Below, piece by piece: positions 1 to 8,224 of a stretch of DNA of 64,000 nucleotides. The position numbers and the translations under genes are program-made. This DNA comes from Streptomyces sp. ADI95-17 (GTDB taxonomy: Bacteria > Actinomycetota > Actinomycetes > Streptomycetales > Streptomycetaceae). How positions within the stretch are numbered: position 1 is the stretch's first letter; each line of letters begins with the position of its first letter. The stretch lies in assembly GCF_003846175.1 (NCBI RefSeq), contig NZ_ML123056.1:1-64000 (forward strand), written 5' to 3'. Under the pieces are notes generated by a model. It did not search any database. It saw nothing but the letters and a program-made list of their open reading frames with translations, and had not been told where the DNA came from.

Positions 1-215
1 GATGCACTCGGGATGCGCTGGTAGACCAGCAGGTCTTGGCACGAGTGGAGTGCGGGTGGGCCCGAACCAGGGGCGTGGGAGGGGGCCACTATCCGCTTGG
101 GTGGCGGGCCGAGGGTTATCGTCGGCTCCATCAGGCGAGCCCGGTCGCGATGGCGACGCACGTGTCTCGGCGCGTCTGCCGCTTGATCGGGTCCGGGGCG
201 GGTATTCGCTGACTC
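1..215. other. Upstream region, no gene recognised
   Basis: I see no convincing gene here. One frame is open across this stretch, but it runs on out of frame into the next gene and resembles nothing known. It presumably holds the promoter of the PAP2/kinase gene. Confidence 0.4.
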
Positions 216-1751
216 ATGTCTACTGCGAGCAGCAGCACCTCTTTCCCCTTCTCTGCCTCCTGTTCCGTCTCTCTTCCCGTCCCCGCCCGGTTGCGCGGCC
301 TGCTGCACAGCCGGGACCTCGCCCTGTTCCGCAGCGTCGCCGGCCGGCGCTGGCCGGGCGCCGATCAGGTGCTGCCTCGGCTGAGCCGCAGCGCCGATCA
401 CGGACTTCTCTGGTTCGGCGCCGCGGCCGGTATGGCGGCACTGGGCAGCAGCGCGCGGGCACGCCGGGCGGCGTTGCGCGGGGTTGCGTCGCTGGCTGTC
501 GCCTCGGCCGCGATCAACACCGTCGGCAAGCGGGCGGTGCGCCGGGAGCGGCCGATACTGGACCTGGTTCCGGTGGTGCGGCAGCTCAAGCGTCAGCCGT
601 TCACTACGTCGTTCCCGTCCGGGCACGCGGCGTCCGCGGCTGCCTTCGCCACGGGTGTGGCCCTTGAGTCGAGGGGCTGGGGCGCGGTCGTCGCTCCGGT
701 CGCGGTGGCCGTGGCTGCCTCTCGCGTCTACACGGGTGTGCACTATCCGGGCGATGTGCTGGCCGGTGTGGCGCTCGGCATAGGGGCGGCGTTCGCGTTG
801 CGTGGGGTCGTGCCGACGCGGGGTCAGCTGCCCGCTCCGGGCCGTCCGCCGGCGGCGGCTGCGTCATTGCCCGCCGGTAAGGACCTAGTCGTCGTGGTGA
901 ACCAGGAGTCCGGCACCGCCACCGCGACCGCTTCGCTGGTGCGTGAGGCGCTGCCGCTGGCCGAGGTCGTGGAGTGCGCGCCCGACGAGCTGCCCGGGGC
1001 GCTGGTCGAGGCGGCGGGCCGGGGCCGGGCGCTGGGGGTCTGCGGAGGTGATGGCACGGTAAATCTGGCGGCGTCCGTCGCGGCGACGCACGGTTTGCCG
1101 CTCGCTGTCTTTCCTGGCGGAACGCTCAATCACTTCGCGTACGATCTGGGCATCGAGACGGTGCACGACACGGCGGCCGCCCTCGCCTCGGGGGGCGCGG
1201 TCCGGGTGGACCTGGGCCGGTTCCGGCCCGGTCCCCAGGGGCCGGGCGGGGCGGACGGCTACTTCCTCAACGCGTTCAGCCTGGGGGTCTATCCGGAGCT
1301 CGTGCGGACCCGGGAGCGCTGGGCACCCCGTATCGGCGGCTGGCCCGCCGGGGTCCTCGCGGCCTTCGAAGTACTGCGTGGTCAACGCCCGCTGGCGGCC
1401 GAGCTGCAGGGGAAGCGGCGGCCGTTGTGGCTCTTGTTCGTGGGCAACGGGCTCTTCCAGCGGGTAGGGCCCGCTCCCGGACGGCGGCACAACCTGGCGG
1501 ACGGCCTGCTGGACATCAGAGCAGTCCACGGCGGCCGGACTCCAGGGCTGCGACTGCTGGCAGCAGCGGTGGCCGGTCCGCTGACCCGCTCCCCCGTCCA
1601 CGCGGCGGTACGTCGGCACCGTGTACGGATCACCGGCCTGGTACCGGGGACCCCATATGCGTACGACGGTGAAGTCGCCTACTCGGGAACGGAATTGTCG
1701 ATCGACAAGCTGCCAGAAGCACTCACGGTCTACTGCCCCATGACCCTGTGA
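216..1751 (+). CDS. PAP2-phosphatase / diacylglycerol kinase-like fusion protein
   Basis: A membrane-associated lipid enzyme of 511 residues with two domains. The N-terminal half has the three PAP2 phosphatase motifs: KRAVRRERP near residue 105, SFPSGHAAS near 132 and SRVYTGVHYPGD near 168. The C-terminal half is a lipid kinase of the DagK/sphingosine-kinase type, with GGDGTVN near residue 277 and PGGTLNHFAYDLG near 300. This fusion is common in actinobacteria. It is inferred to dephosphorylate and rephosphorylate lipid substrates at the membrane; the actual substrate cannot be read from sequence. The ATG start gives a Ser-rich leader before the first helix. Confidence 0.85.
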   Translation: MSTASSSTSFPFSASCSVSLPVPARLRGLLHSRDLALFRSVAGRRWPGADQVLPRLSRSADHGLLWFGAAAGMAALGSSARARRAALRGVASLAVASAAINTVGKRAVRRERPILDLVPVVRQLKRQPFTTSFPSGHAASAAAFATGVALESRGWGAVVAPVAVAVAASRVYTGVHYPGDVLAGVALGIGAAFALRGVVPTRGQLPAPGRPPAAAASLPAGKDLVVVVNQESGTATATASLVREALPLAEVVECAPDELPGALVEAAGRGRALGVCGGDGTVNLAASVAATHGLPLAVFPGGTLNHFAYDLGIETVHDTAAALASGGAVRVDLGRFRPGPQGPGGADGYFLNAFSLGVYPELVRTRERWAPRIGGWPAGVLAAFEVLRGQRPLAAELQGKRRPLWLLFVGNGLFQRVGPAPGRRHNLADGLLDIRAVHGGRTPGLRLLAAAVAGPLTRSPVHAAVRRHRVRITGLVPGTPYAYDGEVAYSGTELSIDKLPEALTVYCPMTL

Positions 1752-2084
1752 CGGAAAGACCGGGGCAGCGGACGAGAAATCCTCGGCGAAGCCCTTCATG
1801 CCCGCCGGAGCTGAGGGAAACGATCTGGTGCTCATATCGCACCGGACGCGAACAAGTTCCCGAACGGACAGGTCCCTTGCCCGCCCCGCTGTCGGAGTCC
1901 GGCTTCCAGCCACCCTGTCGGCCTTACCAGCCAGGGCATCGTGGCCTGGGCCGCCCGGACGAGCGGTGGCTCGGGAAGCGGCACCACCGTCTCGGTGTCC
2001 CCGGCCGGTGCGCACTCGCCGCGCCCGGGGGCGGCGGCGTGGGCGGTGCCGGCCACGTCGCTGGCAAGGGCGCGGGCGAGGGGC

Positions 2085-2171
2085 ACGGGTGGCCCGAGGC
2101 AGATCGGCCCCTACACGATGCGGGCGCGGCTGGGCCAGGGAGGAAGGATGGGCCGGGTCTTTCTGGGGCGA
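2085..2171 (+). pseudogene. Ser/Thr protein kinase N-terminal remnant
   Basis: One frame reads IGPYTMRARLGQGG followed by RMGRVFLGR. This matches the start of bacterial Ser/Thr kinases (IGPYRLLARLGxGGMGxVYLGR), with one extra residue inside the glycine loop. No kinase catalytic motifs follow, and the frame continues into unrelated sequence. I read it as a decayed 5' fragment. The rest of 1752-2316 shows no convincing gene. Confidence 0.45.
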
Positions 2172-2316
2172 CCACCGCTCTGGCCGGCCGGTCGGCCAGA
2201 GCGGGAGCCTGAGAGCCTGTGCCAAGAGCGCGGCGGACTGTCACGGCGGCCGTCGTACGGGCAGCGCATCACCTACCGCTCCGCCCGCCGGGCTCCCGTA
2301 CAACGGGCCTCGGGCG

Positions 2317-2829
2317 CTATACGCCGGTGGTGCCATCGATGCGTTCCCGGACCAGGTCGGCGTGGCCGTTGTGGCGGGCGTACTCCTCGATCATGTGGAC
2401 GTAGATCCAGCGAAGGCTGACGTCCTGCTCCATGAAGCGACCGGTATCGGCCAGAGCGCGGTCGGCGCAGTGTTCACGGGCGCGGGCGATCTCCGCGTGC
2501 CAGGTGGCGAGGGCATCGCTCAGGGTGGCGCCCTCAGCCACGTCGAAACCGCCGTCGGGGCCATCCGGGTCGGCCTGCGGGTCGTAGATGGGCGGAGCCT
2601 GTTCTCCGGCGAACACTCGACGGAACCAGTTCCGCTCCACCTCCGCCATGTGCTGGACCAGGCCGGTCAACGTGAAGTCGGACGGTGGCACGGACGCGGC
2701 GGCGGCCTGCTCCTCGTCCAGTCCCTCGCACTTCATGGCGAGTGTGATGCGGTGAAAGTCGAGCCAGCCTTCGAGCGTCGTGCGCTCGTCGGCGTTCAGG
2801 GGCGGCATAGGACGGTCGATAGCGCTCAT
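2317..2829 (-). CDS. DinB family protein (DUF664-like)
   Basis: A 170-residue four-helix-bundle protein of the DinB/YfiT superfamily. It has FTLTGLVQHMAEVERNWFRR and a C-terminal IYVHMIEEYARHNGHAD; the histidines in these helices are the usual metal ligands. Such proteins are often thiol-dependent metalloenzymes, but no substrate is evident here. The start at MSAIDRPMPP is preferred because the longer open frame adds unrelated basic sequence. The gene stands alone between a decayed region and a divergent membrane-protein gene. Confidence 0.75.
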   Translation of the reverse strand: MSAIDRPMPPLNADERTTLEGWLDFHRITLAMKCEGLDEEQAAAASVPPSDFTLTGLVQHMAEVERNWFRRVFAGEQAPPIYDPQADPDGPDGGFDVAEGATLSDALATWHAEIARAREHCADRALADTGRFMEQDVSLRWIYVHMIEEYARHNGHADLVRERIDGTTGV

Positions 2830-3016
2830 CGGTCGATTATCGCCAGCGTCCGAAACCGTCAGCGGGCAGGGCTTCCTGCAGGACGAACGTTGCCTGCTGC
2901 GGCACCAGGCGCATGGGGCCGATGTGATCGGTCCCATGCGGTGACCGAGGGGTGGGCGTGCTGGTTTCTCAGCAATACCGGTAGCGGCGTGTCACGGCAG
3001 TGGCATGCTCCTAGCC

Positions 3017-3493
3017 ATGTATGAGGATCCGCAGGGCAGGACAACGCCGGGGTTGTGGGGGTGTATCGCGTGCGCCTGGGCGGTCGCTTTCGCCGTGCTT
3101 CATTTCTTCTGGGCGCTGGGCGGCAGCTGGGGCCTCAGTGTCTCGGCGGGGCCCCTGGCCGAGGAACGCCCCGGGTGGTTCGTGACGGTGGGCTTGTGGG
3201 GTGTGGGGTTGCTATGCCTTGTCGGCGGTGTGCTGGGATGGCTGCTCGCCCGGCCGCGGCCTCGTGACCGGGCAGGACGGATGGTCAGGGCCCTGGGCTG
3301 GTGTGCCTGCGCTGTACTGCTGGTGCGCGGTATCTCCGTCGAGGTGCTGCTGCTGATCGGTACTGCGGGCGAGAGAATAGACGTTAGCCCGGAACAGCGG
3401 CTGTGGACGCTGCTGTTGTGGAATCCCTGGTTCCTGGTCGGTGGTCTCGTGTTCGGTATGGCCGCATGGCGGTCCGGAAGAGCGCGGGCTTGA
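3017..3493 (+). CDS. DUF3995-like integral membrane protein
   Basis: A 158-residue protein with four predicted membrane helices, including CIACAWAVAFAVLHFFWALGG, a helix around VGLLCLVGGVLGWLL, one around CACAVLLVRGISVEVLLL and a final one around PWFLVGGLVFGMAAW. The first helix with HFFWALGGSWGL matches the DUF3995 pattern as I remember it. Function is unknown. Two in-frame starts lie close together; the second ATG (MYEDPQG) is used because the first adds only four residues. No strong ribosome binding site is visible for either. Confidence 0.65.
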   Translation: MYEDPQGRTTPGLWGCIACAWAVAFAVLHFFWALGGSWGLSVSAGPLAEERPGWFVTVGLWGVGLLCLVGGVLGWLLARPRPRDRAGRMVRALGWCACAVLLVRGISVEVLLLIGTAGERIDVSPEQRLWTLLLWNPWFLVGGLVFGMAAWRSGRARA

Positions 3494-3554
3494 GCAGCGG
3501 CGCCGCCTGACGGTGCCTCGGGGCCCGCGAAGAGGGATTCCCGCCTCCTCCGCA

Positions 3555-3740
3555 TCACCACCTGGATCGTGCGTCACCCAGGCCCCCTGACCGACAGCCA
3601 GCGCGAACAACCCGACCGCATCCCCGACACGTACTCCCGGCCTCGCCATGACCGCGACCTCACCCACGAGTCCAGCACCATCACCCACGAATACCAAGGC
3701 CAGAAACCCTCACCCCCACACAACCATCGTGAGACCCCAT
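3555..3740 (+). pseudogene. Decayed ISL3-type transposase fragment
   Basis: The frame reads TTWIVRHPGPLTDSQREQ and later LTHESSTITHEYQGQK. This resembles a region of ISL3-family transposases (W-I-x-R-HP-x-x-L-T-x-x-x-Q ... F-x-x-M). No DDE catalytic core, terminal repeats or intact ends are visible. It is probably the scar of an old insertion; the assignment is from memory of the family pattern. Confidence 0.4.
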
Positions 3741-3794
3741 CCCAACCAAACCAGCGGGTCTACGAGCTGACTGCGCAGGTTGTCGGGACGCATC

Positions 3795-4361
3795 TCAGAA
3801 ATCAGCATCAACGCCGAAGGTCCGTACGGCGAGCACACGATCGAGCGGTTTCACAAGCTCCTGGTGAGCGATGGCCAGGAGCTGAGTCGGCACTTCGCCC
3901 GCGAGCAGCCCGGTTACGTAGGCGAGGGCATGCGTCGGGGAGAGCCCAGTCACCTTCCGACGAAGGGCACGGACAGCAGCGATGCGGCTGCCCGTTGCTT
4001 CAGCTACCGTCCGTAGTTCGTCGTGGAGATCATCCACCGGAGTGCGGGCCGGCAGCCCTCGGATACGACTGCGGTAGTCGTCCTCCCAAGCCTCCTGGAT
4101 CTCGGAGACCGCTCCAATCGAGTGGAGCCCGCCATTGACGCGGTCGACCAGATACGGACCGTGTCCCACCAGCATCGCGGCTACATTGCGCGTTCGCGCA
4201 TACTCCTCGGATTGGACATAGACCTTCCAGACGAGCTCGTGCTCGACCACGTGCACGACCACGCTGCGCGGGAACTGTTCAACGCCAGCGGCAACCCACG
4301 CCTGATGGCTACGCGCCAGCTCTTCCTCGACGATGCGTACCGCGTCATCACGTTCGATCAC
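3795..4361 (-). CDS. YrhB-domain protein
   Basis: About 188 residues. The N-terminal part (ERDDAVRIVEEELARSHQ ... HELVWKVYVQSEEYARTRN) follows the YrhB/immunity-protein fold seen in SMI-like and toxin-associated immunity proteins. The C-terminal half (VDDLHDELRTVAEATGSRI ... LLAIAHQELVKPLDRVLA) is helical and unassigned. The frame is open much further upstream, but that part is basic low-complexity sequence, so a GTG at VIERDD is chosen. No toxin gene is recognisable next to it, so an immunity role is only a possibility. Confidence 0.55.
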   Translation of the reverse strand: MIERDDAVRIVEEELARSHQAWVAAGVEQFPRSVVVHVVEHELVWKVYVQSEEYARTRNVAAMLVGHGPYLVDRVNGGLHSIGAVSEIQEAWEDDYRSRIRGLPARTPVDDLHDELRTVAEATGSRIAAVRALRRKVTGLSPTHALAYVTGLLAGEVPTQLLAIAHQELVKPLDRVLAVRTFGVDADF

Positions 4362-4473
4362 GACCGCAGCATCGTCTAGAACGTCACCTCGCCACCACGG
4401 GTTTCCCCCACCAGGCAGCCCCGAAATGCGGCGGAGACTGCTGCGGGCCTGGGAAACGGCCGCAGCTCGGGGG

Positions 4474-5409
4474 TCAGTGCCGTGTGGCGGCCATGTCCTC
4501 GATCTTCTTGAGTACGAGGTCGGGACGGTCCTTCGGCACTTCGTGAGAACTGCCCTTGGCGGTGACGAGCGTTCGGTTGGGCCCGTCCTGGGCGAATGTA
4601 GCGGCGGCGTCACGCCAGCGCTGGGCGTCCGCGGGAGAACCGTCGAGCGGGGTCTTCTCCGAGACTATGACTGTTGCCGGTACCGCGTCCGGCCAAGTGA
4701 CCTTGTGGAATGCCTTGTGCGCCGGGGCGAAGCCCTCCGCGGTGAAGATGATCTGTCGGTTCTCCGGCTTGTCGGGATCCTTCTTCGCCGCGTCAACCTG
4801 CGGCTGGCTCGCGGCTACGAGACGGGGAATCTCCTCGTCCGTGAAGAACGGCGGGAGATTGGCGTCGACCAGGACTGCGCCGGAGAGCATCTTCGGGTTG
4901 TCCTTGGCGAAGTAGCTTGCGATCTCGCCTGCCTGGGAGTGGGACACCAGGGTCACGTTCTTGGTGACGCCCAGCTGCGCGAGCCCCGATTTGAGGTCGC
5001 TGACAGCGCTCTCGACCTTCCAGGCGCCGGGCACCACGTCGCTCTTGCCGAGACCGGCCCGGTCGTATGTGATGACGGTGGCGCCGGTCTCCGCGTGAAG
5101 CTTGGGGACGAGGTCCTTCCACTGTGAGGAGTCCTCGCCGCCGCCCGAGTCCAGGACGATCGTGTGGCCGTTGCCTTGTGTGACGTGGAAGGCCAGGCGG
5201 TGACCGTCATTGGTGATCATGTGCAGCTTCGATACTCCTGGCTGTCCGGCTCCCGGCGAGCTGGACGGCTTGGCCGAGGACGAGGCAGCGCGCTCGGGGG
5301 CGGAGTCCTTGTCGCCGCAAGCCGTGACGGCGCCGGCAGTCAGGGTCAGCAAGGCGAGGGCCGACAGAACACGGTACGTGGACCGGTGCTTGTGGGTAGT
5401 GCGGGACAT
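4474..5409 (-). CDS. Secreted alpha/beta hydrolase lipoprotein
   Basis: A 311-residue exported hydrolase. It begins with a basic leader and hydrophobic segment ending in the lipobox TAVTAC-GD near residue 31, followed by a Ser/Ala/Pro linker. The catalytic domain has the oxyanion strand IVLDSGGGEDSSQW, the elbow SHSQAGE as nucleophile motif, and a late GSSHEVP histidine. The substrate is unknown. The start at MSRTTHKHR places the signal peptide correctly; the longer upstream frame has no signal. Confidence 0.8.
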   Translation of the reverse strand: MSRTTHKHRSTYRVLSALALLTLTAGAVTACGDKDSAPERAASSSAKPSSSPGAGQPGVSKLHMITNDGHRLAFHVTQGNGHTIVLDSGGGEDSSQWKDLVPKLHAETGATVITYDRAGLGKSDVVPGAWKVESAVSDLKSGLAQLGVTKNVTLVSHSQAGEIASYFAKDNPKMLSGAVLVDANLPPFFTDEEIPRLVAASQPQVDAAKKDPDKPENRQIIFTAEGFAPAHKAFHKVTWPDAVPATVIVSEKTPLDGSPADAQRWRDAAATFAQDGPNRTLVTAKGSSHEVPKDRPDLVLKKIEDMAATRH

Positions 5410-5808
5410 GAGTGATCCTTCAGCGGCCGAGGGTGCTGTTGTGGCTGTCAGCCCAATCATTCGGTGAATCGGTTGACCAAAGAATCCGACTGGCACGTCT
5501 GTTGGTGGTGTCGCTGATGCCAGTGAGCACGCTGGGGTTAGCCCCAACAAGCGACCACTGAGTGGTCTCGGCCGGCGGGTCTGCGACTTGTCCGTGATCG
5601 GCCGGACAAATCCTGTCGCTGAGGCGCTCGAAAACCAGTGGCACAGCGCCGTCGTGCGTCATTACCGTGCTGCCGAGCCAAGTCGTCTAGGCAAGGACGT
5701 TCCGTTGTACACCCTGTGAGACCTCCCGAGTGCTGATCTGTCGCGCGTCGCGCATGTGCGCCGCGCTGCTTTTTGCTGCGGACTTCTCACTGAAATCGGT
5801 GTATTTCT
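5410..5808. other. Intergenic region with a possible C-terminal gene remnant
   Basis: This stretch lies between divergent genes, so two promoters are expected here. The plus-strand frame ending at 5720 reads NPVAEALENQWHSAVVRHYR and continues to the stop. It looks like the tail of a real protein but has no start and no family I can name. Nothing else was recognised. Confidence 0.3.
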
Positions 5809-6357
5809 GTGCTCGAAAACTGGGTGGTCATGCCCACCTGCCTGCCGATCGTTCTCCGACGCTGCCATACATGCGCGTCCGATCGTTTCCGGGCAAACGG
5901 TAAATTTCGCGTCAACGCGAACCACAAGCTCATCGACGCTTGGCTCCTCGTGCTCTGTACGTCGTGCGGGGAGACGGCGAAGCTCACGGTCCTGGAGCGG
6001 GTGAATGTGCGCTCCGTACGGCCTGAGCTGCTGGACCGGCTGCACGGCAATGATGTCGGCCTGACAGCGGAGTTGCTCCAGGATCCGGTCGTGCATCGCC
6101 GTGATCGCATCGCTCTCGACTGGACCGACGCCTGGCGCCTCGACACCGGCGGATCGGATCTTCTGGACCGCGAGGTGATCGACATCTCGGTCCGCTTCGC
6201 GGCGCGGATCCCGGTCCGGCCGGTGCGGCTGATCGCTGCGGGTTGTGGTCTTTCGCGGGCCGAGGTCGAGAGGCTGATCGCGAAGGGGAAGATCGTCTCG
6301 GCGGACCGACTGAGTGGCAAGCTCTCCGGCGACTTCGCCTTCATGCTCAAGCGCTGA
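5809..6357 (+). CDS. DUF1062 family protein
   Basis: A 182-residue protein with two CxxC pairs (RRCHTCAS and LCTSCGE), which are likely zinc ligands. They flank the DUF1062-type segment FRANGKFRVNANHKLIDAWL. The C-terminal part (ISVRFAARIPVRPVRLIAAG) resembles an S4-like basic RNA-binding helix pair ending in LIAKGKIVSADRLSGKL. Function is not established. The GTG start keeps the N-terminal NWVVMPTCLP, which I remember as conserved in the family; ATG at 5830 is an alternative. Confidence 0.7.
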   Translation: MLENWVVMPTCLPIVLRRCHTCASDRFRANGKFRVNANHKLIDAWLLVLCTSCGETAKLTVLERVNVRSVRPELLDRLHGNDVGLTAELLQDPVVHRRDRIALDWTDAWRLDTGGSDLLDREVIDISVRFAARIPVRPVRLIAAGCGLSRAEVERLIAKGKIVSADRLSGKLSGDFAFMLKR

Positions 6358-6540
6358 GCCCTCCCCCGGCCCATGGGCTTGTCCGGCGAGAGCCGCCGGA
6401 CAAGCCCTGGAGGCCGCCGTGGTCAGGCTCTACGGCGGCCTGTGCTCACTGGCCCGCTCTCGTACTCCTCGACCCGGTGCACCATCGGCTCCCGGACCGT
6501 GATCCCACCTTTTCGGTTGGTCTGCGGGAGCCCGGGTCCG

Positions 6541-7536
6541 CTAGGCCGTGTCCGATGGCTCGCGTGACGCTCCCGCTGGGCACTCGTTTTGTGGGACATG
6601 GGGCGGGGAGATCTGTCGGATGAAGAGTGGGCTCGGCTGGAGCCGCACTTGCCAACGAATCACGGGCGGGGCGGACGCTGGCAATGCCACCGGCGTGTGA
6701 TCAACGGGATTCTGTTCCGGCAGCGGACCGGCCTCCCCTGGCGGGACTTGCCTCTTTGCTTCGGTAGCTGGAAGACGGTTCATGACCGCCATCGCAGGTG
6801 GTCGGCGGACGGCACGTGGGAGAAGATCCTGCTGGCCGTCCAGACCAACGCCGATGCCGAGGGCCGGATCGACTGGAGCATAGTCAGCGTCGATTCCACG
6901 ACCTGCCGCGCTCATCAGCACGCGGCTGGCGCCCCCACCCGCGCGCCGAAGACCCAGGGACAGCGCAAGAGCCCGGCGCGCCACCGCTCCGATGAGGCCC
7001 TGGGACGCTCGCGAGGTCGGCTCACAAGCAAGATCCACCTTGCGGGAGAGGGCGGGCTCCGCCCTCTCGGGTTTGTCATCACGCCCGGCCAGTGGGGGGA
7101 CGCACCACAGATGATTCCCGTCCTGGAAGAGATCCGTGTGCCCCGGCAGGCTGGTGGACGACCGCGCACTCGGCCCGGCCACGTCGGGGGAGACAAGGCG
7201 TACTCATCACGTAGTAACCGGCGCCACCTGCGCAGACGCCAGATCAAACACACCATCCCCGAACCGAGGGACCAGCGGGCCAACCGTCGGCGGCGCGGCA
7301 GCCAAGGCGGCCGACCCGCAGCGTTCGACAAGAAGATCTACCGCCGACGCAACGAAGTCGAGCGGACCATCAACCGGCTCAAGAATTTCCGAGCCGTCGC
7401 CACACGCTTCGACAAGCGGGCGTACATCTTCCACGGGACCGTTACCGTGGCTGCTATCCGCCTATGGCTCCGTCCGCAGCGAAACGCCCCGTTCAGAGCT
7501 TATCTGCACCCGGGTAGTGGTGGCGCAGTTCGCTGA
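6541..7536 (+). mobile_element. IS5-family insertion sequence, right end not found
   Basis: The element consists of one transposase gene preceded by CTAGGCCGTGTCC (6541-6553), which looks like a left terminal repeat of this group. A matching inverted copy (GGACACGGCCTAG) is not present in the 100 bases after the transposase stop. The right end is therefore deleted or strongly diverged, and the element may not be mobile by itself. Ends are approximate. Confidence 0.6.
6598..7536 (+). CDS. IS5-family transposase
   Basis: A DDE transposase of about 312 residues in one uninterrupted frame. The N-terminal helix-turn-helix region reads LSDEEWARLEPHLP and GILFRQRTGLPWRDLP. The catalytic triad is visible as VSVDSTT (first D), GGDKAYSS (second D) and YRRRNEVERTINRLK (E). 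The C-terminal end FRAYLHPGSGGAVR may run into host sequence, because the right terminal repeat is missing. The ATG at MGRGDLSDEEW is chosen over a TTG three codons earlier, since this is the usual family start. Confidence 0.85.
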   Translation: MGRGDLSDEEWARLEPHLPTNHGRGGRWQCHRRVINGILFRQRTGLPWRDLPLCFGSWKTVHDRHRRWSADGTWEKILLAVQTNADAEGRIDWSIVSVDSTTCRAHQHAAGAPTRAPKTQGQRKSPARHRSDEALGRSRGRLTSKIHLAGEGGLRPLGFVITPGQWGDAPQMIPVLEEIRVPRQAGGRPRTRPGHVGGDKAYSSRSNRRHLRRRQIKHTIPEPRDQRANRRRRGSQGGRPAAFDKKIYRRRNEVERTINRLKNFRAVATRFDKRAYIFHGTVTVAAIRLWLRPQRNAPFRAYLHPGSGGAVR

Positions 7537-7588
7537 GCACGCGCGCGTCGACAGCCCTGACGTCCCAGGATGAGCTGTCGAACTCGGT

Positions 7589-8038
7589 CTACCAGGGTGA
7601 GCGGGTGTCGCGGCGTGCTTCCGGGGTCTGCGCGGGAAGAACCGTGTCTTGGTCGGTGCGCAGCAGCATGCCCGGGTCGGGTTCGAAGTCCTCGTTGGGC
7701 GGTGCCGGCTGGTGGAAACGCTCGGTGTGCGGAATGGTGACTTCCACCAGCCGGCCCCCCTGGAACATCCATAGCCCGAAGCAGTCGTCGTCCTGGTCGC
7801 GAAGCAGAACTTGCACCGTATGCGGATGCGGCCACGGCAGCGACTCCAGGTGCCTGAGCACGCCCTTGCGGGCACGCAATTTCTCGAACTCCAGGGCCCA
7901 CCCGAACTTGTAGCCCCATTGGCCCGTTATCGGGACGAAGCGGCCTCGCCACATGCGTTCCGGATCGTCCTGGGTCAGCGGTTCCATCACCTCGTCCGAC
8001 CAGCGGGCGAGAACGATGACCTCGGCATCTCTACTCAT
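7589..8038 (-). CDS. Hypothetical protein, possibly shortened by an amber stop
   Basis: A 149-residue soluble protein without a recognised family (MSRDAEVIVLARWSDEV ... WRGRFVPITGQWGYKFGW). It ends at a TAG. The same frame stays open after the TAG for 31 more codons and reads SSWDVRAVDARVLSEL to a TGA at 7493, a plausible native C-terminus that overlaps the transposase end. Either the gene was shortened by a nonsense mutation or by the nearby insertion, or the tail is coincidental. Confidence 0.5.
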   Translation of the reverse strand: MSRDAEVIVLARWSDEVMEPLTQDDPERMWRGRFVPITGQWGYKFGWALEFEKLRARKGVLRHLESLPWPHPHTVQVLLRDQDDDCFGLWMFQGGRLVEVTIPHTERFHQPAPPNEDFEPDPGMLLRTDQDTVLPAQTPEARRDTRSPW

Positions 8039-8224
8039 GCCGGAGTATCACCGCATCCGCCTGATCCGCCGCAACCCAATTCCTCAACCGGCCGAAGCAG
8101 GCAAGGGTGGGCGGATTGGCGACGAGCTCTCAGTGCCAGCGAGCCCGACGACGGCGCCTTCGGAGAAGCCCATCTGCGCCTAGGCCACGGCCCTGATCAG
8201 CTCACACGACTCATCGGACAGCCG

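Noticed and set aside
3569..4138. A 189-codon plus-strand frame
   Set aside because: Its first part is the transposase remnant and the rest is antisense to the YrhB-like gene; not one real protein.
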